A stretch of 64,000 nucleotides of DNA, from the NCBI GenBank assembly GCA_001643675.2, contig LSRY02000045.1, positions 244,001 to 308,000 of the forward strand. Reading direction: 5' to 3'. The stretch is from Monocercomonoides exilis (lineage: Eukaryota; Preaxostyla; Oxymonadida; Polymastigidae). Under the pieces are notes generated by a model. That model made no database searches and had not been told where the DNA came from. It was given only the letters and a program-made list of their open reading frames with translations. The position numbers and the translations under genes are program-made. Shown piece by piece: positions 10,012 through 21,519 of this stretch (positions are counted from its first letter, which is position 1; the number at the start of each line of letters is the position of its first letter).

Positions 10012-10304
10012 TTTGCCCACTTTGCTCAGTTTGCCCGTTTGCCCACATAATTTATAGAATATATTTGACCCGGTGCACCCGATGCACCCAGTGCAGGTGA
10101 TAAGCTCGGAGATTTAACTCAACATTTCCCATCCCCAAGCATCTCGACATTGCCACAACCCGGTATCCGGTTTACCGATTTACCACTTTTTCAAGTAAAA
10201 ATATAGATGTTGGCAATCAACAATAACATCAACATGAACACTGTTTTTAACAATCAACGATACAACAAACGTGTTCAGTTAGTTATGTTTCATTAATTAA
10301 CACA

Positions 10305-10547
10305 TTAACTGCCCAGTCCACCCTGTGCAGTCAAATGACCACTAACTTTTTCCATCAACTCATCTAACAGCTCATCACTTTCGATAACCTTTCTCCTCAA
10401 TATCTTAATCAACTTCTTCTGTTTCTCAGTTACATGTTCGTTGTAATACTTAGTTTCTTCTTTACGTTTTTCCTGAAACTGTTTAATTTGTTTCTGTTGA
10501 GCCTCTTTCGCTTCTTCCACAGTTGCGTATATCTTCTTCCGACCCAT
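10305..10547 (-). CDS. Small basic coiled-coil protein, right-arm copy
   Basis: This is the mirror copy of the 80-codon ORF at 5816-6058, with the same predicted protein. Full identity despite divergence elsewhere in the arms could reflect purifying selection or recent gene conversion between arms; the sequence alone cannot separate the two. Confidence 0.55.
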   Translation of the reverse strand: MGRKKIYATVEEAKEAQQKQIKQFQEKRKEETKYYNEHVTEKQKKLIKILRRKVIESDELLDELMEKVSGHLTAQGGLGS

Positions 10548-10618
10548 TTACGATAAAACAAAAAAACAAAATCGATTATTTTTATTTGCGATATCACCAA
10601 CGTTCGACACATGTTCAA

Positions 10619-10651
10619 CGGAGACAAAGTCTCCTGAGCAACTTCGTCGCG
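10619..10651. repeat. 33-nt double-hairpin module, site 1 right
   Basis: Inverted copy of the module at 5712-5744, carried by the right arm. Confidence 0.8.
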
Positions 10652-10755
10652 AACTCATGTATTTCATCAACGAAAACATCAATTTTCACACAAATTCACC
10701 ACTAATTTACCAACTTCGACACACTGGTTAATGTTTTAGTTAATTCTCCTTCTTG

Positions 10756-11004
10756 GAGATATGGTATACCCGCTATGGATATATCTCGATTACACCTATC
10801 AACAACTCCATCTTTATAGAACATCACTGAATATCTAATCATGAGAAACTTCTAAGAGTATCAGCAATCTCCTCATGATCTCTATCTAATTATCATTGCC
10901 TATCCAACTTATTACACTAGATGATAACAACCACCAGATATACATAAATAGATAATACTGATAGACCTCATCGAGATGGATCCATAGCGGGTATACCATA
11001 TCTC
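10756..11004. repeat. 249-bp fold-back with 35-bp inverted ends (right)
   Basis: Mirror copy of 5199-5447. Because each copy is itself palindromic at its ends, the outer boundary motif of the large element occurs four times in the window. Confidence 0.8.
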
Positions 11005-11725
11005 TAATATTTCATTTGTATTTCTTCTGAATAATAAATGGTGAAAAGGCTCATCTGTGAAATTATGAGTATTTGAATATTGTGAAAAAAAATAGAACTG
11101 TTTGAAGAATCGATATTCTGGCCAAGTGATACAAACATTCCGTTGCTATTTAAATAACTATCTTTTTCGAAAATAAATAAAAAACAAAAAAAACAAAATT
11201 TGTTCAAAGTTATTTCCTTTTTATGGAAATATTGAATATTAAAATAATAATAATAATATCCTATTTACAAATGCATTTTTCAAAAAATATCAAGTGAAAA
11301 TGAAACGAATCAATGAAAATTATTCACTCCGAGTTGCTGCAAATATTCAACCAATGCATATTTCAAATATTTCGATAAAAGCAAAACAAAAAAGAACAAA
11401 AAAACAATTGTTGTTTATCCAAAATATCTCCATCATATCATTCACTTTCATATTCAATAAATAAAATAAAAAAGAAACAATAAACTTTAATTCCAAAACG
11501 AGTCTTTCAAGAAAAGTGGAAGAACGTTTTGGCCATTGGCATTTAGCTTTTGAAACTCTCAAAATTTGCTTTGAATTAAAAGAATTAAAAAAAAAATACC
11601 ACTAATGCGTTTCAATAACATCAACTGTCTTATTATTTTAACAATAAAAATTTGAGAAATATAACAATTCATTCAACAACAATGATAAAAATAAAAAGAG
11701 AAGAAGGAGGCAGCGCTTTTGGCTG
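11005..11725. other. AT-rich spacer (right arm)
   Basis: Mirror of 4478-5198; no gene seen. Confidence 0.6.
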
Positions 11726-13087
11726 GTGAGACACATTTCTCTTCTTTTTGCATTTTTTCAGATCCATTCATCCGTTGTCCTTCATATCCCTTGTATCGCT
11801 ATCTTTTTGTCTTTTCTAATATCTCAGTCATTGGCTGCCTCGAACACCTCGTTTGTCAGGTGCTATCGGTCTGAGAATGTTGCAGTCAATGGAAGTGAAG
11901 GGAATCCGTCGAAGCCAACGAGACAGCAGATTACAGAAAATGGGGCAAATTCATTCACTTGGTGCGAGTGGAATGGCTCAAATACAACTGGGACAAATTA
12001 TGATTATTCAGATAAGGCTTCGAATGGAGGGGCCATTAATATGTATAGTCTATCATCAGGAACACTTTCAGTGAAGTTTTGTTCGTTCAACAACTGCTAT
12101 GCGCATTATGATGGTGGAGGAATTTTGTGTGTTTCAATCAATTCTATCAAAATCGAAAACAGCTCATTCAATGGATGTGTTGCCGAAAAAGACGAAGGGG
12201 GAGGAATTATGGCTTATTCGATAACCTCGTGCGTTAGGATCAGTGGGTGCGAATTCCAGAAATGTTCTGCTTATGGCTGGGGAGGAGGACTTTATTTTTC
12301 AACTTTTCAGGTTTCTGGATCTTCCTGCATTGGAACGGAAAGCAGCAATGGAGAGAGCGCTTGTGTGTTTGAGTGCTCATTCACTTCGTGCTCGCTCACA
12401 AGTTATAATGGCGGAGGGATGTATTGCTCATATGTTCCATCTGCATTCAAAATGAGGGGCCTCCAGTTTATTTCGTGCAGTGCATTATCATATGGCGGAG
12501 GATTGGATTTCAGGCCAGTTCAATCAACACCTCCAAGCAACAACCTTTATTGCTATTTCTTCTTCTTCCACGATTGCAGTTGCAACGCTTCCACTCCATA
12601 TGGCCACGATGTGTATTTTCAAGATTATTACAATCTTTTTTCATCGGCTAACCCGTTCTTTGAATCATATACAACGAATAGCAATGATTATAGAGTGTGC
12701 CATAGATATTATAATGGAAGCAGTTGGACATATCTGCATACAGAAAAGAAGGATTGGTTGAAGGAAGGGATGAAGGATCGGTATGTTGGGGTGAGTGGAG
12801 ATGACACAAATAATCTGTGTGGGATGAGTGAGGCAGCACCTTGCAAGACAGTGGGGCATGCAGTGGGGTCGAGCATGGCGCAGCTGAGCTCGACAATCAC
12901 GTTGCTGGATGGGAAGCATGTGAGTGAAGGGGCGACAATCATTGTTGGGGAAAAGGAGATTTCTGTTGTTGGGAGAGGGAAGACAGTGAGTGTGATTGGG
13001 ACAAATTCTCTTTCTTCAATTTCAACGATGCTGTTCAGTGTGGCAAGTGGACAGTTGGAGTCGAAATATTTTTGCTGGATGAAATAA
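11726..13087 (+). pseudogene. Truncated surface-protein gene copy (right arm)
   Basis: Mirror copy of 3116-4477. The two differ at a handful of residues (for example CSFTSCSLTSYNGGG against CLFTSCSLTNQYGGG, and VSGDDTNN against VGGNDANN), showing independent change after duplication. The homology break after SGQLE is at 13060. Confidence 0.8.
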
Positions 13088-13683
13088 CGGCAAATCCCAG
13101 GTCTGAAGGAGAGCATCCAATAAAATCATCCGTATTTGTGCTGGCACTGCCACAACAGCCAATAACTGCCTTTGAGGTGAAAAAACAAAATTCTGCCACA
13201 GCCCATCGTCTCTCCTTACACCCCTCCCAATCGCTGTTTCCATTGCTCCCATCCCCTTCCCCGCTGTATTGGTTCACCCAGGTGCCCGGATCATCGAAAA
13301 ATTCTTCTGTTGCAAAACATCCCCAGCTGCGCCCTGCTGAGAAATAAAATCCGAAAAAATAGAAATAAAAAAGGTGCAACACGTCAACGGCTCCCTCGAG
13401 AGGCAAACAAAATGGCACACTTCCATCAGCATTGCAGAAAAGATAACATAGTAAAAGGAAACAACGCCACTCACCGACACCAAGCTGCCCCACAAGCCCA
13501 CTCATACCGCCAACTCACAACATTTTGCAGGCACAGCGCATAGAAAGAGGCATCACAAACATGCTCCATGCACAGGCACAGCCATCTGGCCGATAAATCG
13601 CTGCCTCATTTCCCAGGCACCCCAGAGGCTCGGCACCCGTACCACCTCAAGGATCGAATCACACCCCTCAGGGTATGCCATGT
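13035..13683 (-). other. Unrecognised coding trace (right-arm mirror)
   Basis: Inverse copy of the trace at 2520-3168 with only isolated differences. No family is recognised. Confidence 0.28.
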
Positions 13684-15615
13684 GCTATGTCTGTTCCTGG
13701 CTGCAAAACTTCTCTCAACACGCTTTCAGCTTTTTCTGTTTTCATTTGATCTGATTGCATAAACCAATTCATCAATCTATTTGAAAAAAATATTTTTTTT
13801 TTTTGAAATTAAAAATATATTTTTAATAATATTTGTAAAGAAGAAAAATGCCATTTCCCCTGATTTCTGTGTGTCCAGACTCCTCCAAATCCATTTTCTC
13901 AGCCATTTCTAAAGAATTCATTTGCCCTGGCTCCTTTTTAAAGGCAATAACGTGTGTTCATTCCCTTATATTTTTTCACACAGGGGAATGTCATTCAAAC
14001 AGACAGATAAATAAATATGTTTTGAGTGGAACTGAGCGAAAAAGAAATCAACAATGCGAATGAGAACAAAACAGAGAATACAGAGATTGAAATCTCTCTG
14101 AAAAAATACAAAATATTTTTTTGTGAATTTTGAAAGACATTTTCAATCCCTTCATGCACATCACAATTCAAATGCCTCCCTTTCCTTCATCTTCCTTCTC
14201 TTGTTTCAGCAAGCTCCACACCCTCCCAATGTTCTCCATTTCCCTCTTCTTTCCTCTCCCTTCCAAAAATACAACTGCCCCTCAACCTCACTCAACAAAC
14301 ACATCTGCTCCATGGGGCATATGCCCATCCAGCATCCTTTCCTCCGCTTCATCTTCACCCCCCTCCAACAACTGCCTGCCACTCACCATCCTCTCTCATT
14401 TCTTCTGTCTGCTTTCCCCATCCTTTCGGCTCCGAAACACACAGCATCTGTCGCCTCCATCAACATTGCCAACAACCTTGCTGAGCGTGGAATCATCACA
14501 CCCACAAACACTCCTCACCCCATTTCATTTGCCCAGCCACACCATCTTCCTCTTCACCTTCCTTCTTCCTCCTCCTTCTCCCTTTCCATTCCATCCCAAT
14601 CCCCTGCCCCTCTGCTTTTCTTCTTTCCAACTCCCTTCCAAAGACACCTCCAAGCAGGCTGCCAACTTCCCCTTCCATCACCTTCCTCATCCTCATCCTT
14701 TTTGCAAAACAGACACATCTCAATCACTCCCAACAACATCCAGCCCCTCCCTTCTGCTCATTCACAAACACATTCCCCCAAAGACACAAATGTCAAAAGG
14801 GAATGCCAAAGGCAATGCAACCTCCTCCACACACACTTTCCAATGTTATCAATGATGAGCAGCCACACCACAAGGCTGGCAATAACTCACAAAAGAAGGA
14901 TAAACAACACAACTGATTCTTTTTTCTTTTCCCCCACGAACTGAGTTTCATCCACCATTCCACCTTGCTCTTTCATCTTCATTTCCCTCTGCTCCCTTCT
15001 CCCAACTCGTTCTGGACGAGACATCTCATTCCTCCACCAACCTCTCAAAAATCACTAACTACTCCATTCTCCACAAATGCATCCTTCTCGTTTTCCCAGA
15101 TATCTGATTGCAAAAGAAAACAAACTGCATGAACCAGCCCCACCGTTTCTATCAAAAAATTCATCTTTCCATATCCTCAAATACAGTTTAAAAAAACCAT
15201 CACTCATTCGATATGGAACACATATGAATTGAAACTTATGAGATGGCCAAAGAATGTGCATCCTGCTCAAAATTCACTCAGACACACCAATTGATAATTC
15301 AATCCTTGCTCAGTTCACAGAACTTTTTTGACAATCCCAATCAAAAAATGTCCATCTTGTTGTCTTTCCTTTTGCTTCATGCAAGGCTTCATTCACAAAC
15401 AGATTCAAAATTATTCCTCTTCTCATTTCTAACCTTTTGCATTCTTTCTTTTTCACTTCCCTTTCCATGAACTCATAACACTGATGATCGCCAAAGTGCT
15501 TGCGTTTCTGGCCTTGATGACTCCAATTCAAAAACCAAGCGCTTTGTCATATTTCCTTCCACAAGCAAAAAATCAAAGACGGATAAACAATCCTTGTTTC
15601 TTCTGATTGATTGAT

Positions 15616-15873
15616 TCACACACTGGGCTCAGATGGATTTTCTAAATAATGTTGATGAAGATAACAAATCGAAACAGGGGATGGCGATGAAGAATGGCTG
15701 AAAAAGAGACGCTCCAAGTGGTAATCAAATGGCATTTCAGTCGAAGACAAATGCCTTTCTAACACAAGAAAATCATATTGTTTTGTCTCTTTGGGTGGTT
15801 GAGGGATGTTGATCCAATTTCCCAGATCGAGTGTTGGCGAATATGAAGAAGAAGAAAAAACGTTTGAGAACAT
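15616..15873 (-). other. 85-codon ORF intact only in the right arm
   Basis: The peptide (including LDLGNWINIPQPPKETKQYDF) reads like coding sequence. The left-arm counterpart (about 330-585) has a 1-nt deletion near 405 that breaks the frame. It is likely a fragment of an older gene; no family is recognised. Confidence 0.25.
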
Positions 15874-16201
15874 GGAAAGAGAATATGACTCACGAGGGAA
15901 AGAGAAAATTAGGATAAATGAAAATTATCCATTTGTATCTATGTTGGATTTCACAATGAAGTTGAAAGATGGTCCCAGACGTTGTCCAACATGAGAAGAT
16001 TGAAAGAATTGTTCAAAAGTGCAACAAGGATGAAACATGACAAGAACAAGATTTGGCATTGTCTTTCCTTTTCCTTCCCTTTATTAAAAAAAAACCATTT
16101 ATTCAGGAGAAAAGAAGGATATGAAGCAATCCAGGTGCTGAATGATAAATAAATACATTGTCGATATTTTCTCCCTCTTATTATCTCATGCTCATCACGA
16201 G

Positions 16202-17270
16202 CACCAAACTTCAGAAAGAAAGACTAAAATTCTCATCTTTTCTGCTCATTTGGCACTCAAACAGCAAGAATTGGCAAGGTTGTTGAGCTGCCCCACAAAC
16301 AATCCCCTGTCCCCATTTCTCTTCCAGCCTCTGCCCTTTCAACCAAAATACTTCAAATTGAGCCATCGTTCATTCATCAATCTCTCCAATCTGTTATGGA
16401 AAATGATCAAATGAAGTTAAATGATAAAAAAACTGCACAACAGAATGAGAAATCAAGACGTCAAACATTCCAGCTGGGATGAGTGAATTATTTCCAGTGA
16501 AAAGGTTGGGTATTGCAAAAGAATATCTGTTTGATGGAAGATGAAATTGTTCATTTTGATTGATGGAATGCTGTGGGGCTATGACATTTTCAATGTGAAT
16601 GTGAAATTTTCAATGTATGTATTTTTTATTGTTCTGTTGATTGTGAAAATGTTATCATCTGTATCCTCTCCAAAGTCGTGATTCAGACGATTTATTTAAA
16701 ATGGACAATTTATTCTTTGCAGAGCAGAACAGCGAGGAAGCGAGACAAATGCTATCTTACAAATATATTGGAGCCTGAATGTATTTTATCATAAATATTT
16801 ATGTGACTTATTTTGGACTCAACATGCGCGATGGATAGAAATGCGATGAAAAATGAATTTTAATGGAGCGGATATTAACAGGGTTGGAAGATATTCAAGG
16901 ACAAAAGGAAGAATGATCGATGCATCTGAAAAGGGAGTTTTTTAAAAAGATGGTGGGGACATTTTCAGAAAAAGCATTGTAGGAAAGATTGGTGTAAATG
17001 AGAGAAACAGGAGATTGAAATCAGTTTAAGCAGAGCAAGGCGCATTTCTTGGGATGAGAAGGGCAAGACATTGATTTTATGGAATGAGGGGAGGGATAGA
17101 ATGGAACTTTATTGCTTGGCTTGAGAGCCGTAAATACGAGAAAATCTGTTGATTTAGCGTTATACAGGTATCTTGGGGTGGATAACAGGCAAAATGGACT
17201 TTGATCGTTTGACCTTTATCTCTAGCCTTGTGTCATTGAAGCAATATCCACAAGAGTAGAGAACAAGGTT
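16202..17270. other. Unique flank beyond the palindrome
   Basis: This is the first non-mirrored sequence to the right. A 90-codon plus-strand frame crosses the palindrome boundary (16142-16414) and so must be a chimera if expressed. Nothing else recognisable. Confidence 0.5.
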
Positions 17271-17299
17271 TTTTTGAAGCCATCTTCGACCAGAAAATA

Positions 17300-19946
17300 T
17301 CCGTTATTTGAGATTTCGATAACATCGACTTCATCTACTTCATCGACTTCATTGTCTTTTTCGACTTTTTCGTCTATTCTCCCCCTTCTTCTTCATTCTC
17401 ATTGTTTTTGTCAGCCTTATCTGTCTCATTGCCATCATGTTTTCGTATGCACCTCCAAATGATATGAAATTGTGTATTTTTTCCCCCACTTTTGATTATC
17501 ACCTTCACCATCACCTTCACCATTACCTTCTTCTTCTTCTCTTTCCTTTTCTTCCTTTTCTTCTCCGCCTTCATCACCTTCATCACCTTCTGCAAGTGTT
17601 TTTTCTTCATCGTATTCAACTAATTTTTATATTTCTTCGTCTTCTTCTTTGTCTTCACTTCTTTTCCCCGCACCATGAATTCATCCTCCTCCATTTTCTG
17701 CTTCCTCTTCAGTCGAAACGCCAAATGCATTTGATCCGCATTGTCCTGCTGCTGAGTCTTCTCCTTCTCGAAACAATTGTCAAACGAAGAATATTTCTGG
17801 CTGGTTGTCATCTGTGTGAAACAGCCTGTTTGCCGTTTTTGACTTTGTGTCAGAGCATGCCAAGAGAGAAACGACGAATTTCGTTTTGAAATGATTCTCT
17901 GAAGACTATAATTCTATTGATGCTGTTAATTCCTCTTTTTCCTCTTCTCCTTTTTTTTTCCTCTTCCTCTTCTTCTCCTCCTTCTTATTCTTCTTCCTCT
18001 TCTCGTTTTCTTCTTCTTCCAACAACATCACTTCTTCACCGTCTTTTTCTTCTTCTCAAGCAGACTTCCCTTTTTTCAATGTGAAGCACACCATATCACC
18101 CTGCTGTGCCATCACTGCCTCAACTGACTTTGGATCAATTCTCTCATGTTGTGTGCAACCTGCCACCAGAAAATGAATCACAGTCATGGACGAAGGATGA
18201 TGCAGCCTCCCTGTCCAACATTCACTCCAGTCAAATAGCATTACGCACTGAGGATGCGCAAGAACAATATGCAGCGATTACTCCTCGAGAACACTCACTT
18301 CCTCTTCGTCTTTTTTTCTTTCTTTCACTTCAGCATTGGCAGCTCCTTTTTTTTCTTTTTTCTTTTTCTTTTTCTTTTTCTGGGACATTTCCAATCCCAA
18401 ACAAGGTTCTAACTTTTCCTTCATAATAGTCCTCAAGCTGAACGCATTTCAACCATCGAGCTCGGCTTTGAGCCTTATCAAAGAAAGAGAGTTGCAACAA
18501 ACAATCGTTGCTGCTCTTTGGAAACAACATCATCTTGCTCTGCCTGTTCAGCCACCTGTTGCACTCCCTTGTCCATTTCGAATGTTTCATCTGTGTCGAG
18601 CGATGGACGAAGTGCTCTGTCAACGGCAGAAAGGTTTTGAAACAGCATCAACTGCACAACCTTTCTGTTCCACTGTGGGTTGTGCTATTTTGAAAGGGAA
18701 AGAGGAGGGAAAGAAACATGAGGCCGAGCGAGGGGTGGGAAGCTGGAGGAGGAAGCGAGCAGATTTGACTGGCATTCGAGATGATTTTGCGCATTGCAGA
18801 GAACAATCACAACAGAGCAAGAAGGAATTTGAAGGGGAAAGAGAGAGATAGAGAAAGAGAAAGAGAGAGAGAAGCTAATGAAGCATATGCTGATGTTCAA
18901 GCAGGTGGCAAAGCAGCTGCAAGGTTTGGTGAGCAGCAAGATGAATGCGCGTGCACATTGCGAGAAGCTGCTGATGATTCACACATGCAAAGCAATGCCA
19001 TTGCAGCTGTGTGGCCGGCTGTTTCCGGAAATACAGAGAAACGAAAAGAGGGATGAGATGCTGTTTATGAGAACGTATGAGATGGAAGAGGAGGTGTTGC
19101 CTATGGGTCCGTTTGGCTCGACTGGATTGCAGACAGCAGAAAGAGAGACAAGAATGGGAGTGATTTGAGAGATAGAAATGGGGCTGATAAAGCGATTGCT
19201 GCAATTTCTTCTTCTTCTTCTTCTTCTTCATCGTCATCTTCTTCTTCTACTCCTCCTTCCACTTCTTCTTCTTCATATAAACTCCTTTTTGTTTAGTCTT
19301 TTTTCACAAACAGGCGATTGTCCTGCCCTTCTCCAGCGCCATTGCCCTCGAAACTCTGATTCATCGAGCTCTCTCCTCACTTTCATTCTTCCTCCTCTCA
19401 GCAAACAGACACCTCTTTTGTCCATTTCAGACAACATCATCACACCCAGACAGGCAGCAAAAGAGAAGAATAACATTAATATTGAAATTCTTCAACGAAC
19501 ACACACAAACAATAAAGTTCATTTCATTCACCCCATTTCCAGTTATTTTGACAAAACCATTCATCATCTATATCATCATCATCATCATCATCATTTCCAA
19601 CAATCAAAAATGAATGACCCTCACTTCCTTCAAAAATGATATTGCTTTTGTCTTCATTCTGCTTCAGGGCTGTATTCAACTCATCTGCTCCATCTGCCGT
19701 CTTTTTTGAATGCAAGCCTTTCATTCTTCGTGTGGCCAAGTCAAATCTTCTGTCATAAGATTCTATTTGATCGTGCTCACGACAGATTTGGGATGATAAA
19801 AGAAAAGAAAGCCCAACTGGATTTATTGTGGCTGAATGGGCATATGGACAAGTCAGAAAAGAGGGAGGATGGATATATGGAGTTTGGAGAGAAGATATGC
19901 TTTTTGAGGAGAAAGCAGGATGTCTTGAAGGGGAAAGGAACGACAA
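17300..19946 (-). other. Broken coding traces, charged and low-complexity
   Basis: Several minus-strand segments read as protein, for example SECWTGRLHHPSSMTVIHF (about 18100-18240), CVQLEDYYEGKVRTLFGIG (about 18400-18480), and a stretch with RREL, ESYDRRFDLATRRMKG and an Asp run (about 19560-19830). They are linked by Lys/Glu-rich low-complexity sequence and separated by stops and frame changes. A competing plus-strand trace lies at 18878-19168. They could be exons of intron-containing genes or relics. No family is recognised. Confidence 0.3.
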
Positions 19947-20374
19947 AAGGATGTTTTTTGGGGGGAGAAAGAGGTATTTTTGTGAGGTTTAAGAGGCAAA
20001 ATGGATGTGTGGGAGATGGATTGGGATGAGGTTGGGAGGGGTTGTTGTTGAGATTTTTGTGAATTGGGAAGGAGTGGGAATTGTGTTAATTATTGGAGAA
20101 AAGGAATTTGTTGTGTTGAAGGTGGGATAAGAGGAAAGATAAGAAGGGTGGAGTGAATGGAACATATTTATTGGAGGAGAGGACAAGAGTTAGATGGGAA
20201 ATGGAGAGATATGGAAAAGGGATTATTTTTTTTTTTATGTATCGAGAGAGGGAGGGTTCATATGAAGCGGAGCAAGAGGGAGAATTTTTGCTGATGTATG
20301 TTTGATAAGAAAGAGAAGTGGGGTTGAAGAAAAAAAAGTGAAGAAAAATTTTTTTCATATTTTTATATAAATTA

Positions 20375-20749
20375 TTGGATGGACCCTTTGGCCGCGCCAG
20401 GCGATTGCGGGGCAAGGGATGGAAGCTGAGGCGGAGGAAGGCAGGAAGAAGGAACATCAGTGTTGGCGCTTTGCATTGGGGGTGTGGAGACAGGGGTGCG
20501 ACAGGGATGGAGCGAGATGAGGGGTTTACCATGAGAGAGTGTCTTGCACCAAAGAGAGGCAAAATATTGGAGGCATTTATATTTTTGATTGGGAAAAGGA
20601 TATTTGGAGAAGGGGATGTTGGAAGTGAAGGAGAAGGGATTTTGCAATCGTTTGTTATGAAAGTTGGGGAAAGTGGATTGTGGGCAGAGTTGCTTGGTTT
20701 TTGTGGAGAGGGAGCATGGATGGACTGGGATGTGGGTGAGATGGTGTGA
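20375..20749 (+). other. 124-codon ORF, unrecognised
   Basis: ATG-started frame with plausible composition (ILEAFIFLIGKRIFGEGDVG and further Gly/Trp-rich sequence). The opposite strand is open as Ser/Pro-rich, which is a composition effect. No domain is recognised and no partner gene adjoins. From 20750 to 21519 I see nothing. Confidence 0.3.
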
Positions 20750-21519
20750 TGTTGTTGCTTTGAGGGGAAATGTGGAGAAGAAGAAGGCAATGCAGAGAAA
20801 AGGGGTGAGACGTGTTAATCAGATGGAACATTCTTCTATACCAGTTTTTTTTATAGAATGGAGCTGGTTGAGTTATTTGAGCGAAAGAATAATGAAAAGT
20901 TGGGCTTTGGCTGATTTTTTTTGAGGAAGCAGAAGGGAAGCGAAGAAGGGGCAGATGGGTTTTGTTGGCAAAACGGAGAAATATTTGGAGGAGGAGAAGA
21001 AAGTTTGAAAAGAATGAACATCATAAAAGATATAGGTTTGCTTATTATGATTATTTTTAATTTCATCATTTATTATTATTTTTGTTGAAATTAGAATATT
21101 TTTTCAGGTATATTTACTGCGAATAATAAGCCTATAGAATATGGAAAGAGAGGATGTAAAATGCATTAAAGAAGTCAGAAAATAATAATTGAAGGGTGTA
21201 TGAAAGAATGAGCAGTTGCAAAAAATAAATGAAATAAAATGAAATGAAGATATATTTTTTTTTTCCCTTTTTTGAAGGTTTTGGAAGACATATACGATGA
21301 ATCTTGTTAAAAGCAAAAAGAGGGAAACAGAAATTGATGATAAGACAGAAGAAGAAATTTGGCAAATAATTGAGAAGAAAAATATGTTTATAAGAAATTT
21401 GAATGAAAGAGAAAATATGAATAAGGCGAAGAAAGAAGGGAGGGGAAAATCAGAGATATGATTTTTTAGAGATATTTGAAGAAAAGTTGGAAAAAGGAAG
21501 AAGATGAGATATTTTTTTT

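Larger units (their letters stand above)
5199..11004. mobile_element. Putative virus-derived element with long terminal inverted repeats
   Basis: I delimit this element by the motif GAGATATGGTATACCC at 5199 and its inverse ending at 11004. Its terminal repeats are about 1.65 kb (left) and 1.5 kb (right). Each contains a 249-bp fold-back, an 80-codon and a 60-codon ORF, iteron-like arrays and two copies of a 33-nt double hairpin. The unique core holds one broken primase-helicase. An AEP-SF3 fusion is typical of nucleocytoviruses, virophages, polinton-like viruses and some linear plasmids. No capsid, ATPase, integrase or DNA polymerase gene is visible, so this would be a minimal or stripped element. 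The true termini are uncertain because the DNA outside is also mirrored, so no target duplication can be recognised. Confidence 0.6.
9517..16201. repeat. Right arm of the 16-kb palindrome
   Basis: This is the inverted copy of 1-6845, separated from it by a unique core of about 2.7 kb. Homology stops sharply at 16201, where the sequence continues into unrelated DNA. Differences from the left arm include amino-acid changes in the surface-protein copy and a single instead of a doubled 160-bp segment. These differences show two independently drifting copies rather than a simple read artefact. Confidence 0.97.

Noticed and set aside
5199-11004. Full Maverick/Polinton or virophage
   Set aside because: No capsid, packaging ATPase, protease, integrase or protein-primed polymerase is present; only the primase-helicase supports a viral origin.
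1-16201. Palindrome as a simple chimeric-read or assembly artefact
   Set aside because: The arms differ by substitutions, a 1-nt indel and a 160-bp unit, and the core is unique, so one read folded on itself cannot explain it. I keep the doubt open for the apparently perfect palindrome at 39923-40851.
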